Shown: piece after piece, positions 44,813 through 53,936 of the stretch
Numbering within the stretch: the stretch's first letter is position 1
Layout of the letters: every line of letters begins with the position of its first letter
Origin: Mesorhizobium sp. M1D.F.Ca.ET.043.01.1.1
GTDB taxonomy: Bacteria; Pseudomonadota; Alphaproteobacteria; Rhizobiales; Rhizobiaceae
DNA length: 64,000 bases
Assembly: GCF_003952385.1 (NCBI RefSeq)
Contig: NZ_CP034444.1
Coordinates: 4,911,001 to 4,975,000 of the forward strand
Reading direction: 5' to 3'
The notes under the pieces: generated by a model
What the model was told of the DNA's origin: nothing
What the model saw: only the letters and a program-made list of their open reading frames with translations
Database searches by the model: none
Position numbers and translations under genes: made by a program

Positions 44813-45082
44813 CTACGCTTTCGGCTTGTCGCTGCCGCCCGTGATCTTGGCGCAGCTGCCGGCAGGCACGTAGAGCCAGGAATCCGGCTGGTTGTCGGCG
44901 GTCGAAGTGCCGGCGCAGGAATGCGTCGCGGTCTGGCAGTCGTTCTGGCCTGCCTTAACGACGCCGTAGCATTTCTCAAAGGCGAAGCCGGGCTTGGCGG
45001 CGGGGCCGCTGTAGGCCGCCGTCGCGGCGAGCGAGGTGGCGGCTGCAAGGGCCGATCCGATAAGGGTCTTGGTGCTGATCAC
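44813..45082 (-). CDS. bufA: DUF2282 bufferin-type RiPP precursor
   Basis: 89 aa. An N-terminal signal peptide ([17 protein letters not shown]) is followed by a small core with four cysteines (C38, C49, C56, C77). [14 protein letters not shown] and THSCAGTS are the DUF2282/BufA1 hallmarks. The family is exported after BufB/BufC convert cysteines, then binds copper in the periplasm. It is the first gene of a bufA-bufB-bufC-doxX operon. The short region upstream (45083-45230) should hold its promoter. I saw no obvious copper-regulator box. Confidence 0.93.
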   Translation of the reverse strand: MISTKTLIGSALAAATSLAATAAYSGPAAKPGFAFEKCYGVVKAGQNDCQTATHSCAGTSTADNQPDSWLYVPAGSCAKITGGSDKPKA

Positions 45083-45225
45083 AGACTTGTCTCCTGGTTG
45101 GCGTTTCGAGAGAAAGACCGGCCTCTAGGCCCGTCTGGTGATCAGTGTCTCCGATCGTCGGGCCGAGCTGAAATGCTGTCTCGGCATCGAATTGATACGC
45201 AGCCACTATGTCCCCGGAAGCGACG

Positions 45226-45259
45226 CGAAAAAGCCCTCCGGCGGGGCACCGGAGGGCTT
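45226..45259 (-). terminator. Rho-independent terminator after the patatin-like gene
   Basis: Perfect 11-bp arms AAGCCCTCCGG and CCGGAGGGCTT around a 7-nt loop, followed on the minus strand by a run of five T. It lies 57 nt past the patatin-like stop and isolates it from the bufferin operon. Confidence 0.85.
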
Positions 45260-45316
45260 GGCGCCTGCATTCGGGAGTATGCGAAGCAGGCGCGGCTAGG
45301 CGGGAGGGAGGCGCGC

Positions 45317-46177
45317 CTAGGTGTATCGTCTTTCGCAATTCATGGCGGCGGTTTCGTCGGTGCGCAGAGGACCGGCGGCAAGCCAGTCCGCTGCACGCTG
45401 CCGCCCTCTGTCGCGCATGCCTGTCAACTCGCCCCAGTCGATCCAGGGTCTCACGAAGAACGCAGCCCCAGCTCGGTACTGGCTGTCGAAGATGGTGTGA
45501 ACCGGCGCGCATTTGGTCGCGCATTGGGTGGCGGCGACGCTGCGATCCGGACACGGTGCCACGAACAGTGAGGGCCTGCCCGCGATGACAAGGCGATGGC
45601 CGGCTTTCGGCGACCGGGGAGGCGGCAGCTGCGAGAGCTCGCCGTCGCCCCAATAAATATCGCCGTCGATCTCGACGGGCGCGGAGATGAACGGGACGGT
45701 GGCTGCCGCCACGATCGCGTTGATCGACAACTGCTCGCCGGAGAACATCTTCACGGCGTCGGTGCGGGCGTTGACGGCCAGGACGCCCAGTTTCACCGGG
45801 CAGCGTTCATCGCGGATTTGCTCGATGTCGATTGACTGTTCCAGGATCGATCGAAGCAGGCCCGCTCTGTCGACGGCGAACATCGAGGCGTGGCTGACGC
45901 GCCGCCAGAAATTGGCGAGCGCCGTCCGCGCGCCGCGTCGTCCGCCGAGGCTCAGGCCATAGGCAAAGACCGCCGCTTCCACCGCTCCGAAACCAGAGGC
46001 GGTTATGGCCTCGAAGGTGAAGGTCGGCTCGTCCAGCAGGCGGTCGAGCACACCCCAGACGAAGGCGCCATTCGCGTCGCTTGCAAGGACAATATCGACC
46101 GACAGGACACCCTCCAGCCCGGAAGTCGTTCCGCAAATGATGGCCCGGTCAGTTCGCGTTTCGGACTGGACGTGCAT
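45317..46177 (-). CDS. Degenerate patatin-like protein without the catalytic serine
   Basis: 286 aa with a patatin-like outline. The glycine-rich oxyanion loop is replaced by LASDANGAFVWGVLD. The nucleophile elbow reads ASGFGA (Gly62 where GxSxG has Ser). The second catalytic region WGDGELSQLPP keeps Asp178. Lipase activity is therefore doubtful, unless Ser61 substitutes. The ATG at 46177 has GGAG 8 nt upstream. It is upstream of and on the same strand as the bufferin genes, but a terminator separates them. Confidence 0.72.
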   Translation of the reverse strand: MHVQSETRTDRAIICGTTSGLEGVLSVDIVLASDANGAFVWGVLDRLLDEPTFTFEAITASGFGAVEAAVFAYGLSLGGRRGARTALANFWRRVSHASMFAVDRAGLLRSILEQSIDIEQIRDERCPVKLGVLAVNARTDAVKMFSGEQLSINAIVAAATVPFISAPVEIDGDIYWGDGELSQLPPPRSPKAGHRLVIAGRPSLFVAPCPDRSVAATQCATKCAPVHTIFDSQYRAGAAFFVRPWIDWGELTGMRDRGRQRAADWLAAGPLRTDETAAMNCERRYT

Positions 46178-46381
46178 TTGTCTGTCTCCATCCCAAAGCC
46201 GCCGACAGGGCGACTGGTGAAAAGACTGCCGCATCTTCTTCCTTGGCCGAAATGCCAAGGCGGCATGAAGTCGATAGGCAGATTGCATTGGCTGCCGGTC
46301 TGCGCGCGTCGCAGTCTCGACCAGGCCGGGTGATGCGATGCGTGTCGCCAGCTCCGGTACCGTTGTCGGAACAGGAGATGA

Positions 46382-46660
46382 ATGATGAGAAGACAACTCG
46401 CCTGCGTGGCCACACTTGCAATCGGTATCGGTGTGAGCCCGGCGTCAGCCAACCCGTTCAGCGACCTCGCCGCATTGCCGACATTCTATACGGACGCCAC
46501 GATGAAGACGATGAAACCGATGGCCGGGTTCAAGAAGGCTTGGTTCGCCCTGTCAAAGCATGACCGGATCAAGATGACGAAGGCTTGCAACGATCCGGCG
46601 ATGAGCAAGCCTCACGCCCAGTTCTGCGCCAACGTCCTGGCTTTGGGCGGAGCCAACTAG
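46382..46660 (+). CDS. Small secreted protein, tandem paralogue 1
   Basis: 92 aa. The signal peptide (VATLAIGIGVSPASA) has cleavage near residue 23. The mature part contains FYTDATMKTMKP and CNDPAMSKPHAQFC, in which two cysteines 13 residues apart could form a disulfide or bind metal. It is clearly related to the next gene. AGGAG precedes the ATG pair (46382/46385). Unknown function; probably periplasmic. Confidence 0.75.
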   Translation: MMRRQLACVATLAIGIGVSPASANPFSDLAALPTFYTDATMKTMKPMAGFKKAWFALSKHDRIKMTKACNDPAMSKPHAQFCANVLALGGAN

Positions 46661-46848
46661 CGACTGTGCCGGTAAGCATCCGTGAGATGCCGAGCCGGCA
46701 TAGCCTTCATACGCAGGTGGCATTGTCCAGTTGGCAGGCGGTTGCAGCAAAGTTCATACCGGCAAGGAGGAACCAGTAATTCCGAATTGCTGTCGATCAA
46801 TTCAACGGTTGTCCACAGGATGACTACCCAGCCAAAGAAGGACTTAAA

Positions 46849-47124
46849 ATGAATCTCAAAGCTATCTGCCTCGGCGCTTTTGCCCTTACCGTTCTTGGCG
46901 GCGTCGCTTTCGCCGGCGCCCTTGACGAACCGTCCAACATGCAGCCCTTCTTCACCGATTTCGGCATGAAGACGATGAAGCCGAGTGTCGATTTCGAAAC
47001 CGCGTGGAAGGCGACGCCGAAATCGACGCAGAATGCGATGATGAAGGAATGCAACGACGCCGCCATGAGCAAGCCGCACGCGCAGTTCTGCGCCCAGCTC
47101 TTTGCCCTGGGCCATCACAGCTGA
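46849..47124 (+). CDS. Small secreted protein, tandem paralogue 2
   Basis: 91 aa. The signal peptide (ICLGAFALTVLGGVAFA) is followed by FFTDFGMKTMKP and CNDAAMSKPHAQFC. It shares the whole mature architecture with paralogue 1 at 46382, while signal peptide and linker differ. AAGGAC precedes the ATG. A strong hairpin lies 32 nt downstream. I do not know this family; the shared K-T-M-K-P and paired-cysteine blocks suggest a conserved periplasmic role. Confidence 0.78.
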   Translation: MNLKAICLGAFALTVLGGVAFAGALDEPSNMQPFFTDFGMKTMKPSVDFETAWKATPKSTQNAMMKECNDAAMSKPHAQFCAQLFALGHHS

Positions 47125-47155
47125 CACTGCGGACGGCGACCAGATCCTGGACGCT

Positions 47156-47183
47156 CAGTTGGCGGGCCTTGGCCCGCCAACTG
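47156..47183. terminator. Perfect 13-bp hairpin after the secreted paralogue pair
   Basis: CAGTTGGCGGGCC and GGCCCGCCAACTG around a TT loop, 32 nt after the stop of paralogue 2. There is no T tract on either side, so it may be a rho-dependent or mRNA-protecting structure. Confidence 0.6.
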
Positions 47184-47293
47184 CCATGACGAAAGGCTAT
47201 CGACTTAATAGCCCCCCTGCATTGGCGCGATGGAACGCTTTGCGGCACGGTTCGAGCCTGCACTTTCATCTCTGCAGCTGAGGGACGATCCGC

Positions 47294-48208
47294 ATGGACA
47301 TTCATCACATCCGCTATTTCCTGGCCGTGTGCGAAACGCGGAACTTCACGCGCGCCGGCGAAAGATGCAACGTGACCCAGCCGGCGTTGTCGCGCGCCAT
47401 ACAGCAGCTGGAGGACGAGGTCGGCGGCCTGCTGTTTCGCCGCGAACGGAACCTGACCCATCTTACCGATCTGGGCGCATTGCTTCGCCCGCGGTTCCAG
47501 CAGATCCTCGATGAGGTGACCGGCGTGCGCCAGGAGGCGTCGAGATTCCTCTGCCTGGAGAACGCCAATCTCAAGGTCGGCGTCATGTGCACCATCGGTC
47601 CGCGCCGCTTCACCGGCCTGCTGACCGATTTCAACAGGCGGCAGCAGGGCATCCAGCTGCAGCTGGTGGAGGGTGTGCCGGCCTCGCTGTCGCAACTGCT
47701 CGAAGCGGGTGAGATCGACGTCGCCATCATGGCGTCCAGCAACGCTTTTCCGGAGCGCTTCGACGTCACGCCGCTCTATCGCGAGCGGTTCGTCCTGGCG
47801 TTCCCGAATGGCCATCGGCTGGCCCGCAACGACAATGTCGCCATTTCCGAGCTCGACGGCGAGAACTACCTGAGGCGGCTGAACTGCGAGTATCGCGATC
47901 ACCTCGCCGGTCTCTGCAACGATCGCGGCGTGAAACTCAGGATCTCCTACGCCAGCGAGCGGGAAGACTGGATCCAGAACATGGTTTCCGGCGGGCTTGG
48001 CATCTGCTTCATCCCCGAGTTCAGCGCCGTCATCCCAGGCTTGCAGATCAGGCCCGTCATCGATCCGGAAGTCTGGCGCGAGGTCTCGCTGGTCGTGGTG
48101 GCCGGGCGCCGCTTCTCGCCGGCGACATCGACGTTCGTGAACAGCGTCAAGGCGCACAGCTGGCCGGAAAGCGGCATCGACCTGTCGGTCAGGAAAACGG
48201 CCGCGTAG
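47294..48208 (+). CDS. LysR family transcriptional regulator 1
   Basis: 304 aa. The N-terminal HTH (YFLAVCETRNFTRAGERCNV, then TQPALSRAIQQLE) is followed by a LysR substrate domain. A GAGGGACGAT site lies before the ATG. It follows the secreted paralogue pair and precedes the cupin gene on the same strand. It is a close relative of the two other LysR genes at 50762 and 56359, all carrying C-N-V-T-Q-P in the recognition helix. Confidence 0.9.
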   Translation: MDIHHIRYFLAVCETRNFTRAGERCNVTQPALSRAIQQLEDEVGGLLFRRERNLTHLTDLGALLRPRFQQILDEVTGVRQEASRFLCLENANLKVGVMCTIGPRRFTGLLTDFNRRQQGIQLQLVEGVPASLSQLLEAGEIDVAIMASSNAFPERFDVTPLYRERFVLAFPNGHRLARNDNVAISELDGENYLRRLNCEYRDHLAGLCNDRGVKLRISYASEREDWIQNMVSGGLGICFIPEFSAVIPGLQIRPVIDPEVWREVSLVVVAGRRFSPATSTFVNSVKAHSWPESGIDLSVRKTAA

Positions 48209-48396
48209 CAAATCGAAGTGAAAGCCTGACGCGGTGATGAATGTCATGGCGGAGATGGCTTGTTGGCGCGATGATCCACCATAGTTTTCAGGTATCGATT
48301 TAAGAGCCAGTCAGCATTTCTCTTTCTTCGAAGCTGCCGTCACTCTCCTGTCATGCCCCGCTTCCGCGATTGGGCACCGACAAAGGAGAACTAGAC

Positions 48397-48897
48397 ATGG
48401 CTTCCAAGACTATTGCATTGCGGGTGCCGCTGAAGCTGGCGCTGACGCTCGGACTTCTTACCGCAACCGCCGCGTTTTCCGTGGCCCCGGTCTTCGCAGG
48501 CGAGTGCCCTGCCGGCCAGGCCGCCACGACCGACATCCAGGAACATCCCAGCAAGCCGGTCGGCGTGACCGACACGGTTCTCGCGGCGATCGACCTGAGC
48601 AGCAAGGGCGAGGCCTGGAAGGGCAACATGCTGCGCCTGCGCAAGCTGGTCGTTCAGCCCGGCGGCGTCGTGCCGTGGCATGAGCACAATGTCCGCCCGG
48701 CCAACATTATCGTCGTCGAAGGCTCGATCACCGAATACGCCAGCACCTGCAAGGTCGGCATCGAGCATCCGGCCGGCGACGTGACGGCCGAGTTCGGCCA
48801 GCTCGCGCACTGGTGGAAGAACAACGGCAAGGTTCCGGCCGTCCTCTACTCGGCCGACGTCCTGCCGCCGGCCATGCACGACGACCACATGATGTGA
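48397..48897 (+). CDS. Secreted cupin-domain protein
   Basis: 166 aa. The signal peptide (LTLGLLTATAAFSVAPVFA) ends before GECPAGQ. One cupin barrel follows, with VVPWHEHNVRPANIIVVEG (H-x-H metal ligands) and a distal HWWKNNG histidine. A histidine/methionine-rich end (MHDDHMM) could bind metal. AAAGGAG precedes the ATG. Periplasmic metal-binding or sensing is plausible; substrate unknown. Confidence 0.82.
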   Translation: MASKTIALRVPLKLALTLGLLTATAAFSVAPVFAGECPAGQAATTDIQEHPSKPVGVTDTVLAAIDLSSKGEAWKGNMLRLRKLVVQPGGVVPWHEHNVRPANIIVVEGSITEYASTCKVGIEHPAGDVTAEFGQLAHWWKNNGKVPAVLYSADVLPPAMHDDHMM

Positions 48898-48984
48898 GCC
48901 GCTCGTCGCAGTGAGCCGATCCCAGCAACCAAAAAGCGCGTCCTCGGGCGACGACCCGGGGACGTGTCACCCACGGAGCCTGTC

Positions 48985-50187
48985 ATGACGACCAGTGACC
49001 ATACCGAACCGACGCGGCTCCGCATGGTGGCCGCGGACAGCTGGCGCTTCGGCCTGATTGCGCTGATCGCGTTCCTGACGCTGGTCGATCTGTTCGCCGC
49101 CCAGGCCATCCTGCCTTCGCTGGTGACACGATTTGGCGTCAGCCGCGCGACCATGGGCTTCGCCGTCAATGCCAGCACGTTCGGCATGGCGGTGGCCGGC
49201 ATCGCGGTCGCGCTCTTCGGGCGCGGCATCGATCGCCGCAACGGCATCTGGATCAGCCTGGCCATCCTGGCGATCCCGACGACGCTGCTTTCGCAGACCG
49301 ACAGCATCGTCGCCTTCGCCCTGCTGCGCGTGGCGCAAGGCCTGTGCATGTCGACCGCCTTCACGCTGACGATGGCCTACCTCGCCGAGCATTTTTCCGC
49401 GCGGCAGACGACGAGCGCGCTCGCGGCCTATGTGACGGGCAACGTCGCCAGCAACTTCTTCGGCCGGCTGATGTCGGCGGCAGTCGCCGATACGTTCGGC
49501 ATCTCCACCAACTTCCTGACCTTCGCCGCCCTCAACCTTGCCGGCGCCGCCCTTGTCTGGTTCACGCTGCAGAAGACCTCGGCAATGATGCGCGCCGGCG
49601 CGACCGGCGGGGTCGCCCGCGCGGCCTGGAAGGCGCCGCTGCAGAATCCCGAGCTGCGCGCCTGTTTCGCGATCGGCTTCCTGATCCTTTTCGTCTTCAT
49701 CGGCACCTTCACCTATGTGAATTTTCAGCTCGTCGCGCCACCGCTGTCGCTGACGCCGATGGCTCTGGGCACGGTCTATTTCGTCTTCCTGCCGTCGATG
49801 CTGACGACGCCGCTTGCCGGGCGCGTCGCGGCAGGTCTCGGTGCGCGCGGAGGGATCGGAGCGACGCTCGGGCTGGCGATCGCCGGGCTGCTCCTGCTGC
49901 TTGCCGCCAGCCTTCCGGTCGTTCTTGTCGGGATGGCTTTGGTTGCCATCGGCACCTTCCTGGCGCAGGCAATCGCCACTGGGCATGTGAGCCGGACGGC
50001 CTCCCGCGACCGCGCCGCCGCGAGCGGCATCTACCTTGCGTCCTATTATGCGGGCGGGCTCGCCGGAAGCTTCATCATCGGGCAGCTCTACGACCATATC
50101 GGGTGGACGGCATGCGTGGGCGTGCTCGCCGCGGTTCTCGCCGGCGCCATCGCGGTCGCGCGCGTGCTGCAAACGCCAAGGACGTGA
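48985..50187 (+). CDS. Major facilitator superfamily transporter
   Basis: 400 aa, twelve predicted hydrophobic segments. The 2-3 loop reads GRGIDRRNGIW (MFS motif A-like) and LLRVAQGLCMSTAFTLTMAYLAE follows. It resembles arabinose-efflux/YnfM-type exporters. GGAG lies 6 nt before the ATG at 48985. It is downstream of the cupin gene by 88 nt and upstream of the DUF302 gene by 45 nt, so one transcript is possible. Confidence 0.88.
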   Translation: MTTSDHTEPTRLRMVAADSWRFGLIALIAFLTLVDLFAAQAILPSLVTRFGVSRATMGFAVNASTFGMAVAGIAVALFGRGIDRRNGIWISLAILAIPTTLLSQTDSIVAFALLRVAQGLCMSTAFTLTMAYLAEHFSARQTTSALAAYVTGNVASNFFGRLMSAAVADTFGISTNFLTFAALNLAGAALVWFTLQKTSAMMRAGATGGVARAAWKAPLQNPELRACFAIGFLILFVFIGTFTYVNFQLVAPPLSLTPMALGTVYFVFLPSMLTTPLAGRVAAGLGARGGIGATLGLAIAGLLLLLAASLPVVLVGMALVAIGTFLAQAIATGHVSRTASRDRAAASGIYLASYYAGGLAGSFIIGQLYDHIGWTACVGVLAAVLAGAIAVARVLQTPRT

Positions 50188-50232
50188 CATTTTCGAAACC
50201 GACACCTTCGCCATCCAACAAAGGAGACTGAC

Positions 50233-50697
50233 ATGACAAACCACCTGAAAACCCTTGTTGCCGGCACCGCCATGCTGATGGCGGTTGTCCTCCCGGCCGC
50301 CGCATCCGACGGCGTCGTCACGGTCAAGAGCGACTATTCCGTCGCCGAGACCGTCGCCCGCATCAAGAAGGACGTGCTGAAGAAGGGCATCATGTTCTTC
50401 GGCGTGATCGACCAGGCGAGGCTCGGCAACAAGGCCGGCAACGACGTCAGGCCGTCGCGGCTGGTGATGTTCGGCAATCCGGCGCTCGGCACGACCTTCA
50501 TCACGTCCAATCCCGAGGCCGGGCTGGACTGGCCGGTGCGGGTTCTGGTCTACCAGACCGCGGACGGTTCGGTTTACGCCGCCTACAGCGATTTCGACTG
50601 GATCGCCAAACGGCACGGCATCACCGACCGCACCGCGCAGTTCAAGATGGCGACGGAGGTCATCCAGTCCGTGACCACGACGGTGAGAAAGAACTGA
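50233..50697 (+). CDS. Secreted DUF302 domain protein
   Basis: 154 aa. The signal peptide (TLVAGTAMLMAVVLPAAA) is followed by the DUF302 fold: VKSDYSVAETVARIKKDVLK, MFFGVIDQARLG, LVMFGNPALGTTFI and GLDWPVRVLVYQTADGSVYA. The family's biochemistry is unknown; members are found in periplasmic and stress contexts. AAAGGAG precedes the ATG. Confidence 0.88.
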   Translation: MTNHLKTLVAGTAMLMAVVLPAAASDGVVTVKSDYSVAETVARIKKDVLKKGIMFFGVIDQARLGNKAGNDVRPSRLVMFGNPALGTTFITSNPEAGLDWPVRVLVYQTADGSVYAAYSDFDWIAKRHGITDRTAQFKMATEVIQSVTTTVRKN

Positions 50698-50761
50698 GCG
50701 CACGTGCGGCGGAGATCCGCTGCCTGGGCATTCGGGGAAGGCGCGCCTCGCGCTGCGAAAA

Positions 50762-51678
50762 CTACTCGGCGGCGGCGGCGGACAAAGCCTTCGCCCGCTC
50801 CCCGAACCATTTCTTCTGCGTGGCCTCGCGCACCAGCGCGCCGACCGCGGGCGAATGCCGGCGGCCGCGCACAGTGACGAGATTGACCTCGCGCCAGAAT
50901 TCCGGCTCGGTGATCGGCAAGGCCACCACGCCGGGATGCTTGGCGGTGTGCTCGGGCATGAATCCGAAACCGAGTCCGGCGGCGATCATGGCCAGCGTCC
51001 AGTCGTCGCGATCGCTCCAGTAGACGGGGCTGACCGTGACGCCCTGCTCGGCGAGGATCGCATCCGCATAGCCGGCAAACTCGCAGTTGTTGCGGTGGAT
51101 GTAGCTTTGTTGCTCATATCCTTCACCCGCACCACGCTCTGGTTGGCGAGGCGGTGGGCCATGTGAACAGCCATCACCATCTGTTCTTGAAACAGGTGCA
51201 GGGAATGCACTTCTTCGTCGGGGACATTCGACGGCAGCGCATAGATGGCGGCCTCGAGGTTGCCTTCCAGCAACCTTCGCCTCAGGCTCACGGCGTCTGA
51301 ATCACAAAGGTGAAGCTCCACGCCGGGGTGATGTCCGCGGACGGCCGCGATGAGCTCGATGATCTCGTCCGGGGCGATCGTGCTCATGATGCCGACCCTC
51401 AGTGGCATCTTTTTCAGATTCACATACTGCTCGGCGATCTGCTTTGCCTGGCGCGAGTTCGCGAAGACGCCCTCGAGATAGGTCTCGACCATGCGGCCGA
51501 GCTCGGTGAGGTGGGTGAAGCGGCGCTCGCGGTGGAAGAGCGCGCCGCCGAATTCATCCTCCAGCAGCTTGATGGCGCGCGACAGCGCCGGCTGCGTCAC
51601 ATTGCACTGCTCGGCCGCACGAGTGAAATTCAACTCCTTGGCGACTGCCAAGAAGTATCTGACCTGGCTGATCTCCAC
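50762..51678 (-). pseudogene. LysR family transcriptional regulator 2, frameshifted
   Basis: The N-terminal ~200 residues are a normal LysR (YFLAVAKELNFTRAAEQCNV, then TQPALSR). Near 51107, after VVRVKDMSN, the frame shifts. The expected continuation QSYIHRNNCEFAGYADAI lies in another frame and runs to SAAAAE at 50762. One base appears lost in an AACAAAGC stretch. Translation in the first frame ends as a scrambled 230-aa protein at 50986. It may be a true inactivation or a sequencing error. It is divergent from the 3-hydroxybutyrate dehydrogenase gene, its probable former target. Confidence 0.82.
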
Positions 51679-51933
51679 TGCACGCTTCCCTCACCGGCCG
51701 CGCATACGGCACGACCCCGCGTTGCCGGACGATCTTACTAGCTGCCCTTACGTCAAACAACCCGATCGACATCCAGTCGCGGCGCGACGGTCTGACCGTC
51801 GGCTATCGAATCCATGTCTCAACGGCATTTCCGCGGTTTCGGGCAGCTAGCCATACTGATCCGCAGATCAAGAGCCGGGCGCTGCCCGTCGCTCGCAGAC
51901 GCCGGGCCTGCGGCCCAAACAGAGGGAAAACCA

Positions 51934-52716
51934 ATGCTTAGTGGCAAGACAGCACTCATCACCGGTTCGACCAGCGGCATCGGCCAGGGTATCGCGGAAG
52001 CCTTCGCGGCCAAGGGCTGCAACATCGTTCTGAACGGTTTCGGAAATGCCGGCGAGATCGAGTTGCTGCGGGCGAAACTGGCCGCCGACCACGGCGTGAC
52101 CGTCCGCTATGACGGCGCCGACATGAGCAAGAGCGACGCCGTCACGGCGATGATGGACAAGGCCATCGCGGAATTCGGCGCCGTCGACATCCTGGTCAAC
52201 AATGCCGGCATTCAGCACGTCGCGCCGATCGACGACTTCCCGATCGAGAAATGGGAAGCGGTCGTTGCGATCGATCTGATGTCGTCCTTCTACACGATCC
52301 GCCGCGCCCTGCAGGCGATGAAGGCCCGCAAATGGGGCCGCATCATCAACGTCGCCTCGGCGCACGCGCTGGTCGCCTCGCCCTACAAATCCGCCTATGT
52401 CGCGGCCAAGCACGGCGTCGCCGGCCTGACCAAGACCGTCGCGCTGGAAGTCGCCGAGCAGGGCATCACCGTCAACGCGGTCTGCCCCGGCTACGTGCTC
52501 ACCCCGCTGGTCGAGAAGCAGATACCGGACACGGCCAAGGCCCGCGGCATCACCGAACAGCAGGTGATCAAGGATGTGCTGCTGGCCGCGCAGCCGACCA
52601 AGCAGTTCGTCACCGTGGAGCAGGTCGCAGCGCTCTGCCTGTTCCTCGCCTCCGACGAAGCGGCCTCGATCACCGGCGCCGTCATGCCGATCGAAGGCGG
52701 CTGGACCGCTCACTAG
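51934..52716 (+). CDS. bdhA: 3-hydroxybutyrate dehydrogenase (SDR family)
   Basis: 260 aa. The NAD motif ITGSTSGIGQGIAEAFA, NNAG (VNNAGIQHVAPIDDF) and the Tyr/Lys dyad in SAYVAAKHG are present. The substrate segment HVAPIDDFPIEKW and ending GAVMPIEGGWTAH match D-3-hydroxybutyrate dehydrogenases. It oxidises D-3-hydroxybutyrate from PHB breakdown to acetoacetate. An AGAGGG ribosome site precedes the ATG. It is followed 23 nt later by a patatin, a pairing often seen in Rhizobiales. Confidence 0.9.
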   Translation: MLSGKTALITGSTSGIGQGIAEAFAAKGCNIVLNGFGNAGEIELLRAKLAADHGVTVRYDGADMSKSDAVTAMMDKAIAEFGAVDILVNNAGIQHVAPIDDFPIEKWEAVVAIDLMSSFYTIRRALQAMKARKWGRIINVASAHALVASPYKSAYVAAKHGVAGLTKTVALEVAEQGITVNAVCPGYVLTPLVEKQIPDTAKARGITEQQVIKDVLLAAQPTKQFVTVEQVAALCLFLASDEAASITGAVMPIEGGWTAH

Positions 52717-52739
52717 ATCCGGCACGAGGAGCCAAAGCC

Positions 52740-53891
52740 ATGAACAAGTTCACGCGAAATCCGCCCGTCTCCGAGCCGGCGGTCGAAGTCAGCCATCAAG
52801 GCGAGGCCAGACGCCAGACTGTCCTTGTCCTGCAAGGCGGCGGCGCGCTTGGCGCCTACCAGGCCGGCGTCTACCAGGCGCTCGTCGAAGGCGGCGTTGA
52901 ACCGGATTGGGTGATCGGCACCTCTATCGGCGCCATAAACGCCGCGCTGATTGCCGGAAACGAGCCCAGGGATCGCCTGCCGAGGCTCCAGGAGTTCTGG
53001 GAAGGGGTTAGCCGGAGCAGCCCGCTCGACGAGTTCTTCCGGATGATGGTTCCGAGCAACATCTTCGCCAATATGGGCACTGTGATGCGCGGCATCCCGG
53101 GGTTCTTCGAGCCCAACCCAAGCGCCATGTTCGGGGTCAATCGCGAGGTCGGCGTCGAGAATGCGTCCTATTACACCACCGATCCGCTCAAGAGGACGCT
53201 GGGCAATCTGATCGACTTCAACTACCTCAACGGCCGCCACACGCGGCTGACGGTCGGCGCGGTCAACGTCAACAGCAGCGAGCTCAAATATTTCGACACG
53301 CGCGAGATGACGCTGTCGGTGGCGCATGTCATGGCATCTGGCGCCCTGCCGCCGGCATTTCCGGCCGTCTGCATCGACGGCGAGCCCTACTGGGATGGCG
53401 GCATCTATTCGAACACGCCGATCGAGGTCGTGCTGGACGAGCGTCCGCGGCGCGACGCGCTGATCTTTGCCGTCAATATGTGGCAGCCCCGTGCCACCGA
53501 GCCGAAATCGATCTGGCAGGTCATGGGGCGGCAGAAGGACCTTCAATACGCCAGCCGCGGCAAGAGCCATGTCGCCCGCCAGGAGCAGTTGCACCGGCTG
53601 CGCCATGTGGTGCGCGAGATGGGAAAGCTGGTGCCGGAGGACCGGCGCGAGGATCCGATGTTCAAGGAACTCGCCTCCTATGGCTGCCCGTCTGTCATGC
53701 ATCTCGTTCGGCTGCTTTCGCCGCGCCTCGACGGCGAGGACCACACCAAGGACATCGACTTCACCCGCTCGGGCATCCGCACCCGCTGGCAGGCGGGATA
53801 CGAGCATGGCCGGCGTGTGCTGACGGACAAGCCCTGGGAATGCGAAGTCGACATGCTGCAGGGCATCGTCATCCACGAATCGCAAGAATGA
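52740..53891 (+). CDS. Patatin-like phospholipase, DUF3734 type
   Basis: 383 aa with complete catalytic set: oxyanion loop QGGGALGAYQAG near residue 32, elbow GTSIGAINA with Ser62, and WDGGIYSNTPIE with Asp219. A C-terminal DUF3734 region follows (KSIWQVMGRQKDLQYASRGK). It likely hydrolyses acyl esters. Co-transcribed with the 3-hydroxybutyrate dehydrogenase (23-nt gap), suggesting a role around PHB or lipid turnover. Confidence 0.9.
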   Translation: MNKFTRNPPVSEPAVEVSHQGEARRQTVLVLQGGGALGAYQAGVYQALVEGGVEPDWVIGTSIGAINAALIAGNEPRDRLPRLQEFWEGVSRSSPLDEFFRMMVPSNIFANMGTVMRGIPGFFEPNPSAMFGVNREVGVENASYYTTDPLKRTLGNLIDFNYLNGRHTRLTVGAVNVNSSELKYFDTREMTLSVAHVMASGALPPAFPAVCIDGEPYWDGGIYSNTPIEVVLDERPRRDALIFAVNMWQPRATEPKSIWQVMGRQKDLQYASRGKSHVARQEQLHRLRHVVREMGKLVPEDRREDPMFKELASYGCPSVMHLVRLLSPRLDGEDHTKDIDFTRSGIRTRWQAGYEHGRRVLTDKPWECEVDMLQGIVIHESQE

Positions 53892-53936
53892 TGGGCTCAG
53901 GTGCCCTGGCGCCGAGCAAACAGACGGAGACCACCG

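Noticed and set aside
48940-48963. Terminator between the cupin and MFS genes
   Set aside because: GTCCTCGGG/CCCGGGGAC pairing has a mismatch and no T tract; too weak to call.
48967-50703. 578-codon minus-strand frame opposite the MFS and DUF302 genes
   Set aside because: Spans two well-supported genes and has antisense composition.
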